A DNA stretch of 39,919 bases from assembly GCA_017616775.1 (NCBI GenBank), contig JAFZXM010000033.1, positions 1 to 39,919 of the forward strand, in the 5' to 3' direction. The stretch is from Bacteroidales bacterium (GTDB lineage Bacteria; Bacteroidota; Bacteroidia; Bacteroidales; WCHB1-69). Positions 1-8,577 of the stretch are shown piece by piece (the stretch's first letter is position 1; each line of letters opens with the position of its first letter). Position numbers and translations under genes: made by a program. The notes beneath the pieces are model-generated. The model worked only from the letters and a program-made list of their open reading frames with translations. It was not told the DNA's origin and searched no databases.

Positions 1-288
1 AACGTGGGCATCAACGACGGTGAAAACGACGGCATCAGTTTAAGCCAAAACGTTCCCAACCCCGCCGACAATCAAGCCGTGGTACGTTATAGCATACCTC
101 AAGACGGTGCTGTAATGTTCACCATATTGAATGTAGCAGGTCAGGTAATCTATACCGAAGAAGTGGAAGCCGCTGCCGGAACCAACAGCATAGTATTCGA
201 CACCGAAAACCTTGCTGCCGGCATCTATTTCTACACTATGGACTTCCAAGGCCAACGCCTGATGAAGAAGATGGTGATAAGAAAATAA
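1..288 (+). CDS. C-terminal fragment of a secreted protein with type IX secretion (T9SS) type A sorting domain
   Basis: The reading frame is open from the first base, so this is the 3' end of a larger gene; the internal GTG at position 4 is not a real start. The last ~80 residues form a typical T9SS type A C-terminal sorting domain: a SLSQNVPNP entry motif, a central YSIPQDG strand, a VAGQVIY strand, a LAAGIYFY strand and a basic tail ending KKMVIRK. In this family the domain directs a Sec-exported protein across the outer membrane through the type IX machinery and is then cleaved. The cargo domain lies outside the window, so its activity cannot be stated. A strong terminator follows about 25 bp after the stop. 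Confidence 0.9.
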   Translation, partial: NVGINDGENDGISLSQNVPNPADNQAVVRYSIPQDGAVMFTILNVAGQVIYTEEVEAAAGTNSIVFDTENLAAGIYFYTMDFQGQRLMKKMVIRK

Positions 289-311
289 TCCCCTTCGCGG
301 AATCAAATTTT

Positions 312-339
312 AAAGGAGCCTCAGGGCTCCTTTTTTTTT
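312..339 (+). terminator. Rho-independent terminator after the T9SS substrate gene
   Basis: A perfect 9-bp stem (AAAGGAGCC at 312-320, GGCTCCTTT at 325-333) with a 4-nt loop is followed by a run of T to 339. It ends the gene whose stop codon is at 286-288. Confidence 0.9.
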
Positions 340-835
340 GTATGCCAAAACCACCTGAATATATTCAGGATATTCCGTTTTATTGGTTCTTTCGTGCAAT
401 GTACTCCTTACGTATATTTATGCTTTTGAATGAACAAACAGGCATAAAAACATATCATTCTCACGAGAACAAACTCTTGCATAAAGCTCCGTGTTTTATC
501 ACTATTTGCCGCTACCATTCCGTGACAAATAAAATGTTCCGGCAACGCCTGCTTAAAAAATCAAAAAGCCTGCCCTGCGGGCTCTTGGAAAAACATTTGA
601 TTTATGCCGCTATAGAAAGGCTGCAGTTTTAAATATACCGCTACAATATATTGGCAAGCAAAGAAATTTTTTGATTGTGCTTGCTCTACAATGGAAAATT
701 TTTTGATATCATCCTCCTTTGTCTGTATTCGTTTTTTTACAAATGGAGGATTTATATTTCAGCATTTATAACAGCGTATTTTTGATTTTTAGTTTTCTAT
801 CATTAGCTTTATCTTCCCTGTGGCGGCATGATAAA
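340..835. other. Intergenic stretch without a convincing gene
   Basis: About 500 bp between the T9SS terminator and the secDF terminator. A 96-codon frame at 342-632 has no recognisable motif and no promoter, and I do not believe it. Visible structure: a perfect 16-bp palindrome CCTGAATATATTCAGG at 354-369; an inverted repeat GCAAGCA (654-660) / TGCTTGC (678-684); and a short duplicated segment, CTACAAT followed by AAATTTTTTGAT, seen at 641-675 and again at 685-706. It could be decayed sequence or hold a small RNA. Nothing here is assigned. Confidence 0.5.
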
Positions 836-896
836 AAAAATTGTCCTCTGAACGGGGTTTTGATATCCATTTACCCGTATTCAAAGGACAATTTTT
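836..896 (-). terminator. Long stem-loop terminator downstream of secDF
   Basis: The arms around TTGTCCT (841-847) and AGGACAA (885-891) extend inward through TGAA/TTCA and CGGG/CCCG, giving an almost continuous stem of about 16 bp with one mismatch and a small bulge, and a loop of about 16 nt. On the minus strand the stem is followed by eight T, so it terminates secDF. T-rich sequence on the other side makes it potentially bidirectional. Confidence 0.8.
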
Positions 897-912
897 GTTT
901 TAATAATTTCTG

Positions 913-3900
913 TTATTTTTCTTCTGCTTCGGCTTTCTTGTTACGAAAATCGTATACGGCGGAAGAACCGATGAAGATGGAAGAATACGGTCCCACTATA
1001 ATACCTACCAACAATGCGAATACAAAGCCTCTTATCACATCTCCGCCCAAAAGGAAGATGGATAACAATACAACTATTGTTGTTCCCGAAGTGTTGATGG
1101 TACGTCCCAAAGTGGAATTCAGGGCCGCATTGATATTTTCCCTCATATTACGTTTGGGATATAATGTTTTGTATTCACGAATACGGTCGAAAATAACCAC
1201 GCTATCGTTGATGGCATAACCTATAATTGTCAATATGGCCGCTATAAACGATTGATCGGCTTCCATGGTGAACGGCAATAAGCCGTACAACAAAGAATAC
1301 AAACCTATGGTGATGATGGTCACATGTACCAAAGATATGATACCGCCCAAACCGAATTGCCAATTACGGAAACGGAATGCAATATAGATAAATATGGCTA
1401 TCAAAGAGAAAAATACTGCCAGGAAAGCACCTCTTGTGATATCTTTGGACACTGTAGCTCCTACTTTTTGAGAACTTATCAAACCCACACTTTGGTTTTG
1501 AACACTGAAATCGGTTTTTGTCAATGATGTTTTAAAGAAAGGAGCCAAACCTTTATACAAATGATCTTCTGCCAAAGAGTCCACGGTAGAATTATCTTCA
1601 TTAACTCTCCATTTGGTGGTTATCTTCATTTGGTTATCCGAACCGAAGGTTTTTACTTCAGGGGCTATGCCTTCAAATTCTGCGGTAAGGGCTTCACGCA
1701 ATTCAGCGGTTTTAACAGGTTGGTCAAAACGTATGGTGTAACTTCTTCCTCCGGCAAAATCTATACCCAAATCCAAACCTTTGACACATAAAGAAACTAT
1801 TCCTATTAACACCAAAGCACCGGATATGCAATAGAATATTTTTCTTACTGACAAGAAGTCAAAATGTGTATTGGTAAAAACATTTTGTGTTATCTTGTTA
1901 GAAAAATTGATTTCCATATTTCTATCCAATGCCCATGTAAAGATAAGCCGTGATATAAATATGGCGGTGAACAAAGAAGTAAGAATACCTATTATCAATG
2001 TGGTGGCAAAACCTTGTACAGGACCTGAACCGAATACATAAAGTATAATACCGGTGATTATGGTGGTGATATTACCGTCCAAAATAGCGGAATAAGCGGC
2101 TTTATAACCATCGGCTACAGCCATCCTTATGGCTTTTCCTCCCCGCAACTCTTCTTTAATACGTTCATAAATAATTACGTTGGCATCCACAGCCATACCC
2201 AAGGTAAGCACCACACCGGCGATACCCGGCAGGGTAAGCACAGCTCCTAACGAAGCCAATGTTCCGAACAAGAACAACATGTTTGTAATCAATGCTATAC
2301 TTGCCACCACACCGGCTTTGTTGTAGAAAAAGATCATATATATAAGCACCAGACAAAATGCTATAATAAATGATACTATACTGTCATGGATGGATTCTTT
2401 ACCCAGGGTGGGACCTACTATTTCTTCCGATACTATCACTGCAGGAGCAGGCAATTTACCGGCTTTAAGCAAATTGGCCAAGTCTTTGGCTTCTTCCAAA
2501 GAGAAAGCACCGCTGATAGAAGAACGTCCGTTAGGGATAACATCATTTACACGAGGATAAGAATATACCAGGTTATCCAATACTATGGCTATGCAATTGC
2601 CTATATTTTCTTCTGTTATTTTCTTCCATTTTTTAGCACCTTCCTGATTCATAGTCATGCTGATTTCATTACCCGATTGTTGGTTAAAGTCCTGACGGGC
2701 ATCCGAAACCACCTTGCCATCCAATATGCTTCCTGTTTCCCCTACCGCTTTTAAGGCTATTAATTGATGTATGGCTGTTTTATCTTTGCCTGTTTTGGCA
2801 TGCCAGCAAAGTTTTAAATCTTGAGGCAACAGGTTTTTCACCACATCCAATTCAAGAATACGGTTGATTTCAGCGGTATCCCTTTCCATAGCATAACCTA
2901 CGAGCGGACCGTATTTGCCTTCCGAATCCGGTCTGTCGTTAAATTGCAAACGAGCGGAGAGAGGATATTTTTTCAATATTTCCTCTCTTGTCATTTGGCT
3001 ATTGTCGGTAGCAGCGGCCGATTCCACCGAAGGCAACCCTTCTAAAGTATCGGCTTCCGTAACGTTTTCCGGTGTTGCTTCTGCCAATTCTTCAACAACT
3101 TCTTCCGTTTCCTCCGTTGCTTCTGCATTTTCTCCCATATCCAAAGCGGCCACACGTTCGTCTATTTGTGAAAAAATGCTTGCTATTTCCGATAAATCAT
3201 ATGTTTTCCAAAATTCCAAATTAGCGGTACCTTGTAACAAATGACGAACACGTTCGGGATCTTTTACACCGGGCAATTCTATCATTATTCTTCCCGATTG
3301 CGGCAAACGCTGTATGTTCGGTTGAGCCACACCAAAACGGTCTATACGGGCACGCAATACCATAAATGCATTTTCCAACGCGGCTTCCGTTTCTTCACGC
3401 AATGCTTTGATAACATCACTATTGGAAGGATTTCCTCCGCTGAGCTGAAGTTTGCGGAAAATGGTGGATAATTTGGCATTAGCCGGAGCTACTTCTTTAA
3501 AAGACTGGTCAAAAAGTGTTATAAAATCCGATTGGGAAGTTTTTTGTTTTTGTTTGGCTAATTTCATGGTTTTGACAAACAAAGAATCTTTGGCTCCGTT
3601 ACCGGCCAAAGCTTCTACTATATCCGGAACCGAAACTTCCAACATTACGTTCATACCTCCTTTGAGGTCCAACCCCAAATTAACTTCCAATTCTTTACAT
3701 TCCCTGTAAGTCCATTTGGCAAAACCCAAATTATAGATTACAGAATCAGCCATCTTGGAAAGATAATCATTTTCTCTTGCCTTTGCTGAAGAATCCAACA
3801 AATAACTTTCAACAAAAGCATTGCCTTGCGCTTGCTGTCTTAATAGTTCTTTACTCGGGTCATTCTGTGCATATTCTTTAGCTTTATTTTCTACTCTGCG

Positions 3901-3984
3901 TGTACAATAGGTAAAAGATAGAGAATATAAACATACCAAAGCAAAAGTTACGGCAAAAAATGAAATAAATCCTTTGTTTCTCAT
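913..3984 (-). CDS. secDF: Fused protein translocase subunit SecD-SecF
   Basis: This inner-membrane RND-type protein uses the proton-motive force to help pull Sec substrates across the membrane. At 1023 residues it is the fused form usual in Bacteroidota. The SecD half shows GLDLKGGMNVMLEV near residue 105, a large periplasmic domain with an acidic low-complexity insert (around residues 280-325, rich in E, A and T) and the transmembrane motif GMAVDANVIIYERI. The SecF half restarts with DLGIDFAGGRSYTIRF and contains GYAINDSVVIFDRIRE. Basic and acidic residues form the C-terminal tail. It lies 112 bp downstream of rnpA with its own Bacteroidota -7 element in the gap, so it can be transcribed independently. 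Length and both halves are intact. Confidence 0.97.
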   Translation of the reverse strand: MRNKGFISFFAVTFALVCLYSLSFTYCTRRVENKAKEYAQNDPSKELLRQQAQGNAFVESYLLDSSAKARENDYLSKMADSVIYNLGFAKWTYRECKELEVNLGLDLKGGMNVMLEVSVPDIVEALAGNGAKDSLFVKTMKLAKQKQKTSQSDFITLFDQSFKEVAPANAKLSTIFRKLQLSGGNPSNSDVIKALREETEAALENAFMVLRARIDRFGVAQPNIQRLPQSGRIMIELPGVKDPERVRHLLQGTANLEFWKTYDLSEIASIFSQIDERVAALDMGENAEATEETEEVVEELAEATPENVTEADTLEGLPSVESAAATDNSQMTREEILKKYPLSARLQFNDRPDSEGKYGPLVGYAMERDTAEINRILELDVVKNLLPQDLKLCWHAKTGKDKTAIHQLIALKAVGETGSILDGKVVSDARQDFNQQSGNEISMTMNQEGAKKWKKITEENIGNCIAIVLDNLVYSYPRVNDVIPNGRSSISGAFSLEEAKDLANLLKAGKLPAPAVIVSEEIVGPTLGKESIHDSIVSFIIAFCLVLIYMIFFYNKAGVVASIALITNMLFLFGTLASLGAVLTLPGIAGVVLTLGMAVDANVIIYERIKEELRGGKAIRMAVADGYKAAYSAILDGNITTIITGIILYVFGSGPVQGFATTLIIGILTSLFTAIFISRLIFTWALDRNMEINFSNKITQNVFTNTHFDFLSVRKIFYCISGALVLIGIVSLCVKGLDLGIDFAGGRSYTIRFDQPVKTAELREALTAEFEGIAPEVKTFGSDNQMKITTKWRVNEDNSTVDSLAEDHLYKGLAPFFKTSLTKTDFSVQNQSVGLISSQKVGATVSKDITRGAFLAVFFSLIAIFIYIAFRFRNWQFGLGGIISLVHVTIITIGLYSLLYGLLPFTMEADQSFIAAILTIIGYAINDSVVIFDRIREYKTLYPKRNMRENINAALNSTLGRTINTSGTTIVVLLSIFLLGGDVIRGFVFALLVGIIVGPYSSIFIGSSAVYDFRNKKAEAEEK

Positions 3985-4042
3985 TTCTTTCTATTTAATT
4001 ATTAGTATTTTACAAAAAAATTTACTTATATATTTAAGATTG

Positions 4043-4050
4043 CAAATATA
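4043..4050 (-). promoter_or_regulatory. Putative -7 promoter element for secDF
   Basis: On the minus strand this reads TATATTTG, an exact match to the Bacteroidota -7 consensus TAnnTTTG, about 60 bp before the secDF start. No clear TTTG -33 element is seen at the expected distance. Confidence 0.55.
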
Positions 4051-4096
4051 GCAGAAAATATTGATTTGTTGAGCGTTTTTTTACTTTTTTATGTTT

Positions 4097-4504
4097 TTAA
4101 CCCTTAATTTTTTTTGAATAGGTTTTTAATAATTTGTTTATCAATAATATCATTTTGTTGTTAATGAATGAATATGGCAACACTTTGCTTTCCACATATA
4201 CCAAAATCAAATGTATTTCTTTCTGCTCCTCCTGAAAAGTGCGATAAATAAGATGTTTGTTTTGACGATAGGCTTCTTTTATAAGCCTTTTTACCCTGTT
4301 GCGGTGAACGGCCCTCTTTATGCGTTTTTTACCGACAGCTATTGCAATTTTTGCTTCAAAAGCATTTTTACCTTCCTCTGTTCCGTAATAGCAAACAAAC
4401 GGATATAAATAAAAAGATTGTTTTTGGGACAACAATCTTTGAAAATCATCACGGGAACACAACCGCTGTGATTTAGGAAATGTTTTGTCTGAAAAAGTGT
4501 TCAT
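4097..4504 (-). CDS. rnpA: Ribonuclease P protein component
   Basis: This is the protein subunit of RNase P, which binds the catalytic RNA and helps cut the 5' leader from precursor tRNAs. The family signature (RNR motif) is clear at residues 63-80: KRAVHRNRVKRLIKEAYR. The N-terminal part carries the usual SQRLCSRDDFQRLL start. Length (135 aa) is normal and the protein is strongly basic. Its ATG overlaps the hemD stop by one base (TAATG), which suggests translational coupling. The hemD-rnpA pair is a conserved Bacteroidota arrangement. The dnaA-rpmH-rnpA-yidD cluster of other phyla is not present here. Confidence 0.97.
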   Translation of the reverse strand: MNTFSDKTFPKSQRLCSRDDFQRLLSQKQSFYLYPFVCYYGTEEGKNAFEAKIAIAVGKKRIKRAVHRNRVKRLIKEAYRQNKHLIYRTFQEEQKEIHLILVYVESKVLPYSFINNKMILLINKLLKTYSKKIKG

Positions 4505-5277
4505 TAATGCCTGCGGTTAGTGCGATGCAAAAATTGATCCAAAGCGGTAAAAATAGAGGTGATATTCGGTTCCTGAGGTGCCCACACTTCTACTTTTAAC
4601 CCTGCTTCCAAAGCCATTTCCAACACCCTCTTTCCCGAAGTGGCAATAATCATATGCTCCGGCTGCTCAAAATCCGGATAACTTTGAAACAATGCCTGTA
4701 CCCCGTACGGACTAAACAATACCACCATATCATAATCATATATATTGATATGCTCCGGCAATACGGGAAATTCCATTTTAAACAATTCCGCCCTTGTGTA
4801 CCGGATGGTCTTTTTGGCATCCAAAAGTTGCAACAACTGATTTAAAGAAGAATCGGAAGAACACGGTACCAAAAAATTATCCACCTCCTGATGATGCTCT
4901 ATTTCCGTTACCAAAGATTGTACGGTGGCATCCTCCGGAAAAAATATCTTGCGCTTGCGATAGGTGACATATTTTTGCAAATACAACGCTATACTTTGAT
5001 TGGAACAAAAATATTTGGTGGAAATAGGCAATACTATTTTACTGTCTTTTACCATGCGAAAAAAATGGTCAACCGCATTTTTACTCGTCATTATTATTGA
5101 CGAATAATCCAATATATTAATATGACTTTTTCTAAATTCTGCAAAAGGGATCTCCTCTATCGAAAAAAATTTGAAAAAATCCAACTGCACCCCATATTTT
5201 TTTACCAATTCCGCATAATTGGATTTTTCAATATTTTCCGGTCTGTTTTGCGAAAATAATATTCTTTTTATCTTCAA
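4504..5277 (-). CDS. hemD: Uroporphyrinogen-III synthase
   Basis: Predicted to cyclise hydroxymethylbilane to uroporphyrinogen III with inversion of ring D, on the way to haem and sirohaem. The family has few invariant residues. Support comes from the two-domain alternation: IIMTSKNAVDHFF in domain one, MVVLFSPYGVQALF in domain two, then IATSGKRV and a C-terminal EPNITSIFTALDQFL segment, all typical of Bacteroidota HemD. Length of 257 aa fits. It sits between the DUF4271 membrane-protein gene (12 bp gap) and rnpA (1-bp overlap), the usual order in this phylum. No other haem-synthesis gene is visible in the window. Confidence 0.88.
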   Translation of the reverse strand: MKIKRILFSQNRPENIEKSNYAELVKKYGVQLDFFKFFSIEEIPFAEFRKSHINILDYSSIIMTSKNAVDHFFRMVKDSKIVLPISTKYFCSNQSIALYLQKYVTYRKRKIFFPEDATVQSLVTEIEHHQEVDNFLVPCSSDSSLNQLLQLLDAKKTIRYTRAELFKMEFPVLPEHINIYDYDMVVLFSPYGVQALFQSYPDFEQPEHMIIATSGKRVLEMALEAGLKVEVWAPQEPNITSIFTALDQFLHRTNRRH

Positions 5278-5289
5278 GTCTATTTCTTT

Positions 5290-6120
5290 TTATATGGTTA
5301 AATGCCTGTGTAATTGCTCGTTACAAATTTTTATGAAAACAGCAGCCGGCAAAATTTCAATCGTGCAAAAGTACAAAAAAATTTCATACCACCGCATATT
5401 TTTTCTAAAAATACTCCAATATAAAAACCCCTTATACAAAAGAAAACATAGCAAAACCGCTACCAATAAGACTGTCCATACTTTGTTTATATTCATATAA
5501 TTGGCAACAAAAGCCAACGGAAACAAACCTGTTACGGCCAAAAATCGAAAAATGGTGGTCTTTTTTAAAAATAATATGCATTGGTTTTTCCAACTGAATA
5601 TACTTCCCGAAATATACATCACTAAATAATAACACAATAAATACACTGTGACAAAAGCAAAGGAATATGTCATTAATGTTCCCATTCCGTAACCGGAATA
5701 TTTATTGTTAACGGTATAAGCCGACAATAAAGTATAACCCAGTATTATTACCAATGAAGATGGTATCAAACGTATTGAAGAAAACAATATTTTGTTGGGA
5801 GACAGCGAACTTGTTTGCTTGGCAAAAAACGACCAATTGTTTTCATTGGAAATAACCGAACGCAATATGGCCAAACATATTAACAATAACAAAGATACCA
5901 AAAAAAACACATCTGTATTCACCGTCAGCCTATCCACAGGCACATAAGGAGATACATTATGCGTAAAGAACGACGGCAGCTGCAATGCCGTATCCGTATT
6001 GTTTGGCTGCACAAACAAAGCTTCATGTAAAGAATCTTCCCAGGTATTGCATATACTGTCTTGAGCACTTGCCAACGGTATATGCGACAAGCCTTCCATT
6101 GTAAAAACAGAGTCTGTCAT
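5290..6120 (-). CDS. DUF4271 family integral membrane protein
   Basis: A Bacteroidota-specific membrane protein of unknown function. A soluble N-terminal stretch of about 65 residues precedes hydrophobic segments around residues 70-88, 118-135, 150-170, 195-210, 215-235 and 245-262. The late motif WYEIFLYFCTIEILPAAVF is the recognisable DUF4271 signature. The ATG overlaps the upstream nuclease stop by 4 bp (ATGA) and hemD follows after 12 bp, so it is inside one operon. Genomic linkage to hemD and rnpA is conserved in the phylum, but the sequence shows no catalytic motif and I assign no role. Confidence 0.85.
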   Translation of the reverse strand: MTDSVFTMEGLSHIPLASAQDSICNTWEDSLHEALFVQPNNTDTALQLPSFFTHNVSPYVPVDRLTVNTDVFFLVSLLLLICLAILRSVISNENNWSFFAKQTSSLSPNKILFSSIRLIPSSLVIILGYTLLSAYTVNNKYSGYGMGTLMTYSFAFVTVYLLCYYLVMYISGSIFSWKNQCILFLKKTTIFRFLAVTGLFPLAFVANYMNINKVWTVLLVAVLLCFLLYKGFLYWSIFRKNMRWYEIFLYFCTIEILPAAVFIKICNEQLHRHLTI

Positions 6121-6755
6121 TCTTCTTTTGCAATATTCCCCTTTTGTTTTTTACGCATTAGTATAATATCCCGTATTTTTGAAGCCGTTTCAAAATCTTC
6201 CACCGAAACCGAATCCTGTAATAATTCTTCCAACTCTTCCGTGGTAAGCGCTTCTATATCCGGTTCCGGAACAGAGGCATTGTCTTCAATATGGGCTTCT
6301 TCTTCCGGGGCATACCCTTCATTTTCTCCCGACAGCTCTTCCATCACCTCTTGTGTTGACCTGCCTATATTGTCCAATATGTCCGAATTGACAAACACGG
6401 GTGCACTGCTCTTTAATGCCAATATTAAAGAATCGGAAGGACGGGCGTCAAATTCATAGGGCACTTCATCCTGAGAGCAATATATGGTGGAATAGAATAT
6501 TCCTTCCTGAAGTTTATGTATATATACTTCCTTTATTTTTATATCAAACCTTTCAAAAAAATCCATCAGCAAAGCATGTGTTTGCGGCCGCTTGAAATGA
6601 ATGTTCTTCAACACTTCCACAAAACTATCCGCATCTTTGTTGGATATAAAAATGGGAAAAACAGTTTTTTCGTCAAAAGTCTGTAACAGCAACATATAGG
6701 CATAACTTACGCCTGAATTGATTACATCCTTGATTTTGATACGTACTTTTGACAT
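6117..6755 (-). CDS. Bifunctional nuclease family protein (DUF151) with UvrB/UvrC motif
   Basis: Residues 1-130 match the bifunctional nuclease (BFN/DUF151) fold, with landmarks LPIFIS-like VFPIFISNKDAD, RPQTHALL and the late DARPSDSLILAL motif. A linker rich in E follows (about 135-170). The C-terminus has a UVR-type helical motif, EELLQDSVSVEDFETASKIRD. Family members have been reported to have DNase/RNase activity in plants; the bacterial role is not established. It is the first gene of the operon with DUF4271, hemD and rnpA, and overlaps the next gene by 4 bp. Length of 212 aa is normal for the Bacteroidota form. Confidence 0.9.
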   Translation of the reverse strand: MSKVRIKIKDVINSGVSYAYMLLLQTFDEKTVFPIFISNKDADSFVEVLKNIHFKRPQTHALLMDFFERFDIKIKEVYIHKLQEGIFYSTIYCSQDEVPYEFDARPSDSLILALKSSAPVFVNSDILDNIGRSTQEVMEELSGENEGYAPEEEAHIEDNASVPEPDIEALTTEELEELLQDSVSVEDFETASKIRDIILMRKKQKGNIAKEE

Positions 6756-6841
6756 TTTCTTTATTTTTTTTATGTAACGGATTTGGCAATAAGCTTATTG
6801 TACAAATGCCGATATTTTTTTAACGGCATGCTGCAAAAGTG

Positions 6842-6849
6842 CAAAATCA
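6842..6849 (-). promoter_or_regulatory. Possible -7 element for the nuclease-DUF4271-hemD-rnpA operon
   Basis: The minus strand reads TGATTTTG, one mismatch from TAnnTTTG, followed by GCACTTTTGCA. It lies about 85 bp before the nuclease start. The rest of the 330-bp divergent gap (6756-7085) shows no other promoter match and no gene. Confidence 0.3.
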
Positions 6850-7085
6850 CTGAAAATTGAAAACTTGGAAAATGCAACATTAACCGCTGCGGGCCCGCTT
6901 GTGCTATAAATGCCATGATATTCCGGAAATATGAATTTCCGGCTGAATGTCCGGTAATTTTTTTGTTTTTATTGCAATGCTTGCAGAAACTTTTTTTATC
7001 CTTGCATACGGATTTTTTTTTGATTGCTTGCCACAATATTTTTTTTTACATTCCGTTTTTTCTTTTTTACCGCTAAAATTTTTGA

Positions 7086-8477
7086 TTGTTGGAACAGATA
7101 CTTGACAATACCGAAGAATTCGGTTCAAAAAACATAAAAAAATTATTGTGGCAATATGCTTTGCCGGCTGTAATTACACAAATTATAGCCTCCATATATA
7201 ATATTGTCGACAGAATGTTTTTAGGCCAGTGTGTAGGTGCTTTGGCTATTGCAGGTTTGGCCATTACCATGCCTATTATGAATATTATTCATGCTTTCGG
7301 GTCTTTGGTCGGAGCCGGAGCTTCGGCCCGCATGAGCATAGTATTAGGTCGCAGAGATATCCGTTGGGCGGAAAAAATATTAGGAAACAGCACCTTGCTT
7401 ACTTTTTTATTTGGTTTTTTGTTTGTAAGCACAGGTTATTTCTTTATGGACAATATTCTGAATATGTTCGGTGCTTCTGCAGATACCATCAATTATGCCC
7501 GCACCTATATGCTAATCATATTGCCCGGCATGTTTCTTACCACTTTATCGTTCAATCTTACCGGTTTGATACGGGCTTCGGGATACGCCAACAAATCCAT
7601 GTGGATAATGGTAAGCGGTGCATTGCTGAATATTGCTTTAGACGCATTGTTTATTTTTGCTTTTGACTGGGGCATAGCCGGAGCCGCATGGGCAACCACC
7701 GTCTCCATGCTTTTTTCTTCTCTGCTGTCTGTCATTCATTTTTTGCAACCCACATCTTTTATCCGCTACAAACGTCATTGCTGGACACCCAAATTATATA
7801 TTTTCCGTAACATATTGGCAATAGGTATCAGTCCCTTTTCCATGAATGTGGCGGGCTCTGCCGTTATAGCCTTGCTCAATACCCAACTCATACGCTATGG
7901 AGGAGATTTGGCTGTTGGAGCCAATGGTATAGTAAATTCTTTCGCTCCGCTGATTATTATGCTTATTTTGGGTATATGCCAAGGTATGCAACCCATTGCA
8001 GGATACAATTACGGTGCAGAAAAAATGGACCGCCTCAAAGAAGTGTTTTTCCTCACCATGAAATGCAATGTGATAATAGGCATAATAGGCGCTTTTTTAG
8101 CGGTAGTATTTCCTAAATACATTATAATGGCCTTTACAAAAGATCCCGCATTGATAGCATTAAGCATTCCCGCTATGAGATATTTAATGGTGCTGGCTCC
8201 TTTAATAGGTTTTACCATTACCAATTCCCAATTCTTTCAATCTATAGACAAACCGTGGGTTGCCATAGTTACCAGCTTGTCCCGACAAGTGCTGTTCCTG
8301 ATACCTATTATGTTTATTGTTCCTCCTGTATATGAGCATTTTCACCTTGACGGACTGATGGGTGTGTTTTGCAGTTGCACCATATGCGATTTCTTAGGTG
8401 CCCTGCTTTCCGCCATATTATTGTATTCCCAATGGAAAATATTTCATCCCCGTCATATTCAACAACATATAAATTAA
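7086..8477 (+). CDS. MATE family efflux transporter
   Basis: A multidrug and toxic-compound extrusion transporter of about 12 transmembrane helices (463 aa), exchanging cations for organic substrates across the inner membrane. The N-terminus IKKLLWQYALPAVITQI, the DRMFLGQCVGALAIAG segment and the mid-protein repeat start IGISPFSMNVAGSAVIALLNTQL are characteristic of MepA-like MATE proteins. Start choice is awkward: the frame has an in-frame TGA at 7083-7085 followed by two consecutive TTG codons (7086, 7089), and the first ATG is inside helix one, so a TTG start is the only one that keeps the whole first helix. No promoter match was found upstream. A strong hairpin terminator follows. Substrate is unknown. 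Confidence 0.92.
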   Translation: MLEQILDNTEEFGSKNIKKLLWQYALPAVITQIIASIYNIVDRMFLGQCVGALAIAGLAITMPIMNIIHAFGSLVGAGASARMSIVLGRRDIRWAEKILGNSTLLTFLFGFLFVSTGYFFMDNILNMFGASADTINYARTYMLIILPGMFLTTLSFNLTGLIRASGYANKSMWIMVSGALLNIALDALFIFAFDWGIAGAAWATTVSMLFSSLLSVIHFLQPTSFIRYKRHCWTPKLYIFRNILAIGISPFSMNVAGSAVIALLNTQLIRYGGDLAVGANGIVNSFAPLIIMLILGICQGMQPIAGYNYGAEKMDRLKEVFFLTMKCNVIIGIIGAFLAVVFPKYIIMAFTKDPALIALSIPAMRYLMVLAPLIGFTITNSQFFQSIDKPWVAIVTSLSRQVLFLIPIMFIVPPVYEHFHLDGLMGVFCSCTICDFLGALLSAILLYSQWKIFHPRHIQQHIN

Positions 8478-8519
8478 CCCTTATATCCGAAAAATATCTT
8501 CATTTTTATATTTAAAAAG

Positions 8520-8550
8520 CAAAAGGAGCCTTCGGCTCCTTTTGTTTTTT
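8520..8550. terminator. Bidirectional terminator between the MATE gene and the lipoprotein gene
   Basis: An 11-bp perfect stem (CAAAAGGAGCC at 8520-8530 with GGCTCCTTTTG at 8534-8544) and a TTC loop. T-rich tails lie on both sides, so it can end both convergent genes. The stem core AAAGGAGCC is the same as that of the terminator at 312-339. Confidence 0.9.
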
Positions 8551-8577
8551 ACTCTGTTTGGTATTTCTTTTTTTCAA

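Noticed and set aside
342..632. A 96-codon frame after the T9SS terminator
   Set aside because: No recognisable motif, no promoter or ribosome site, and odd composition; most likely chance.
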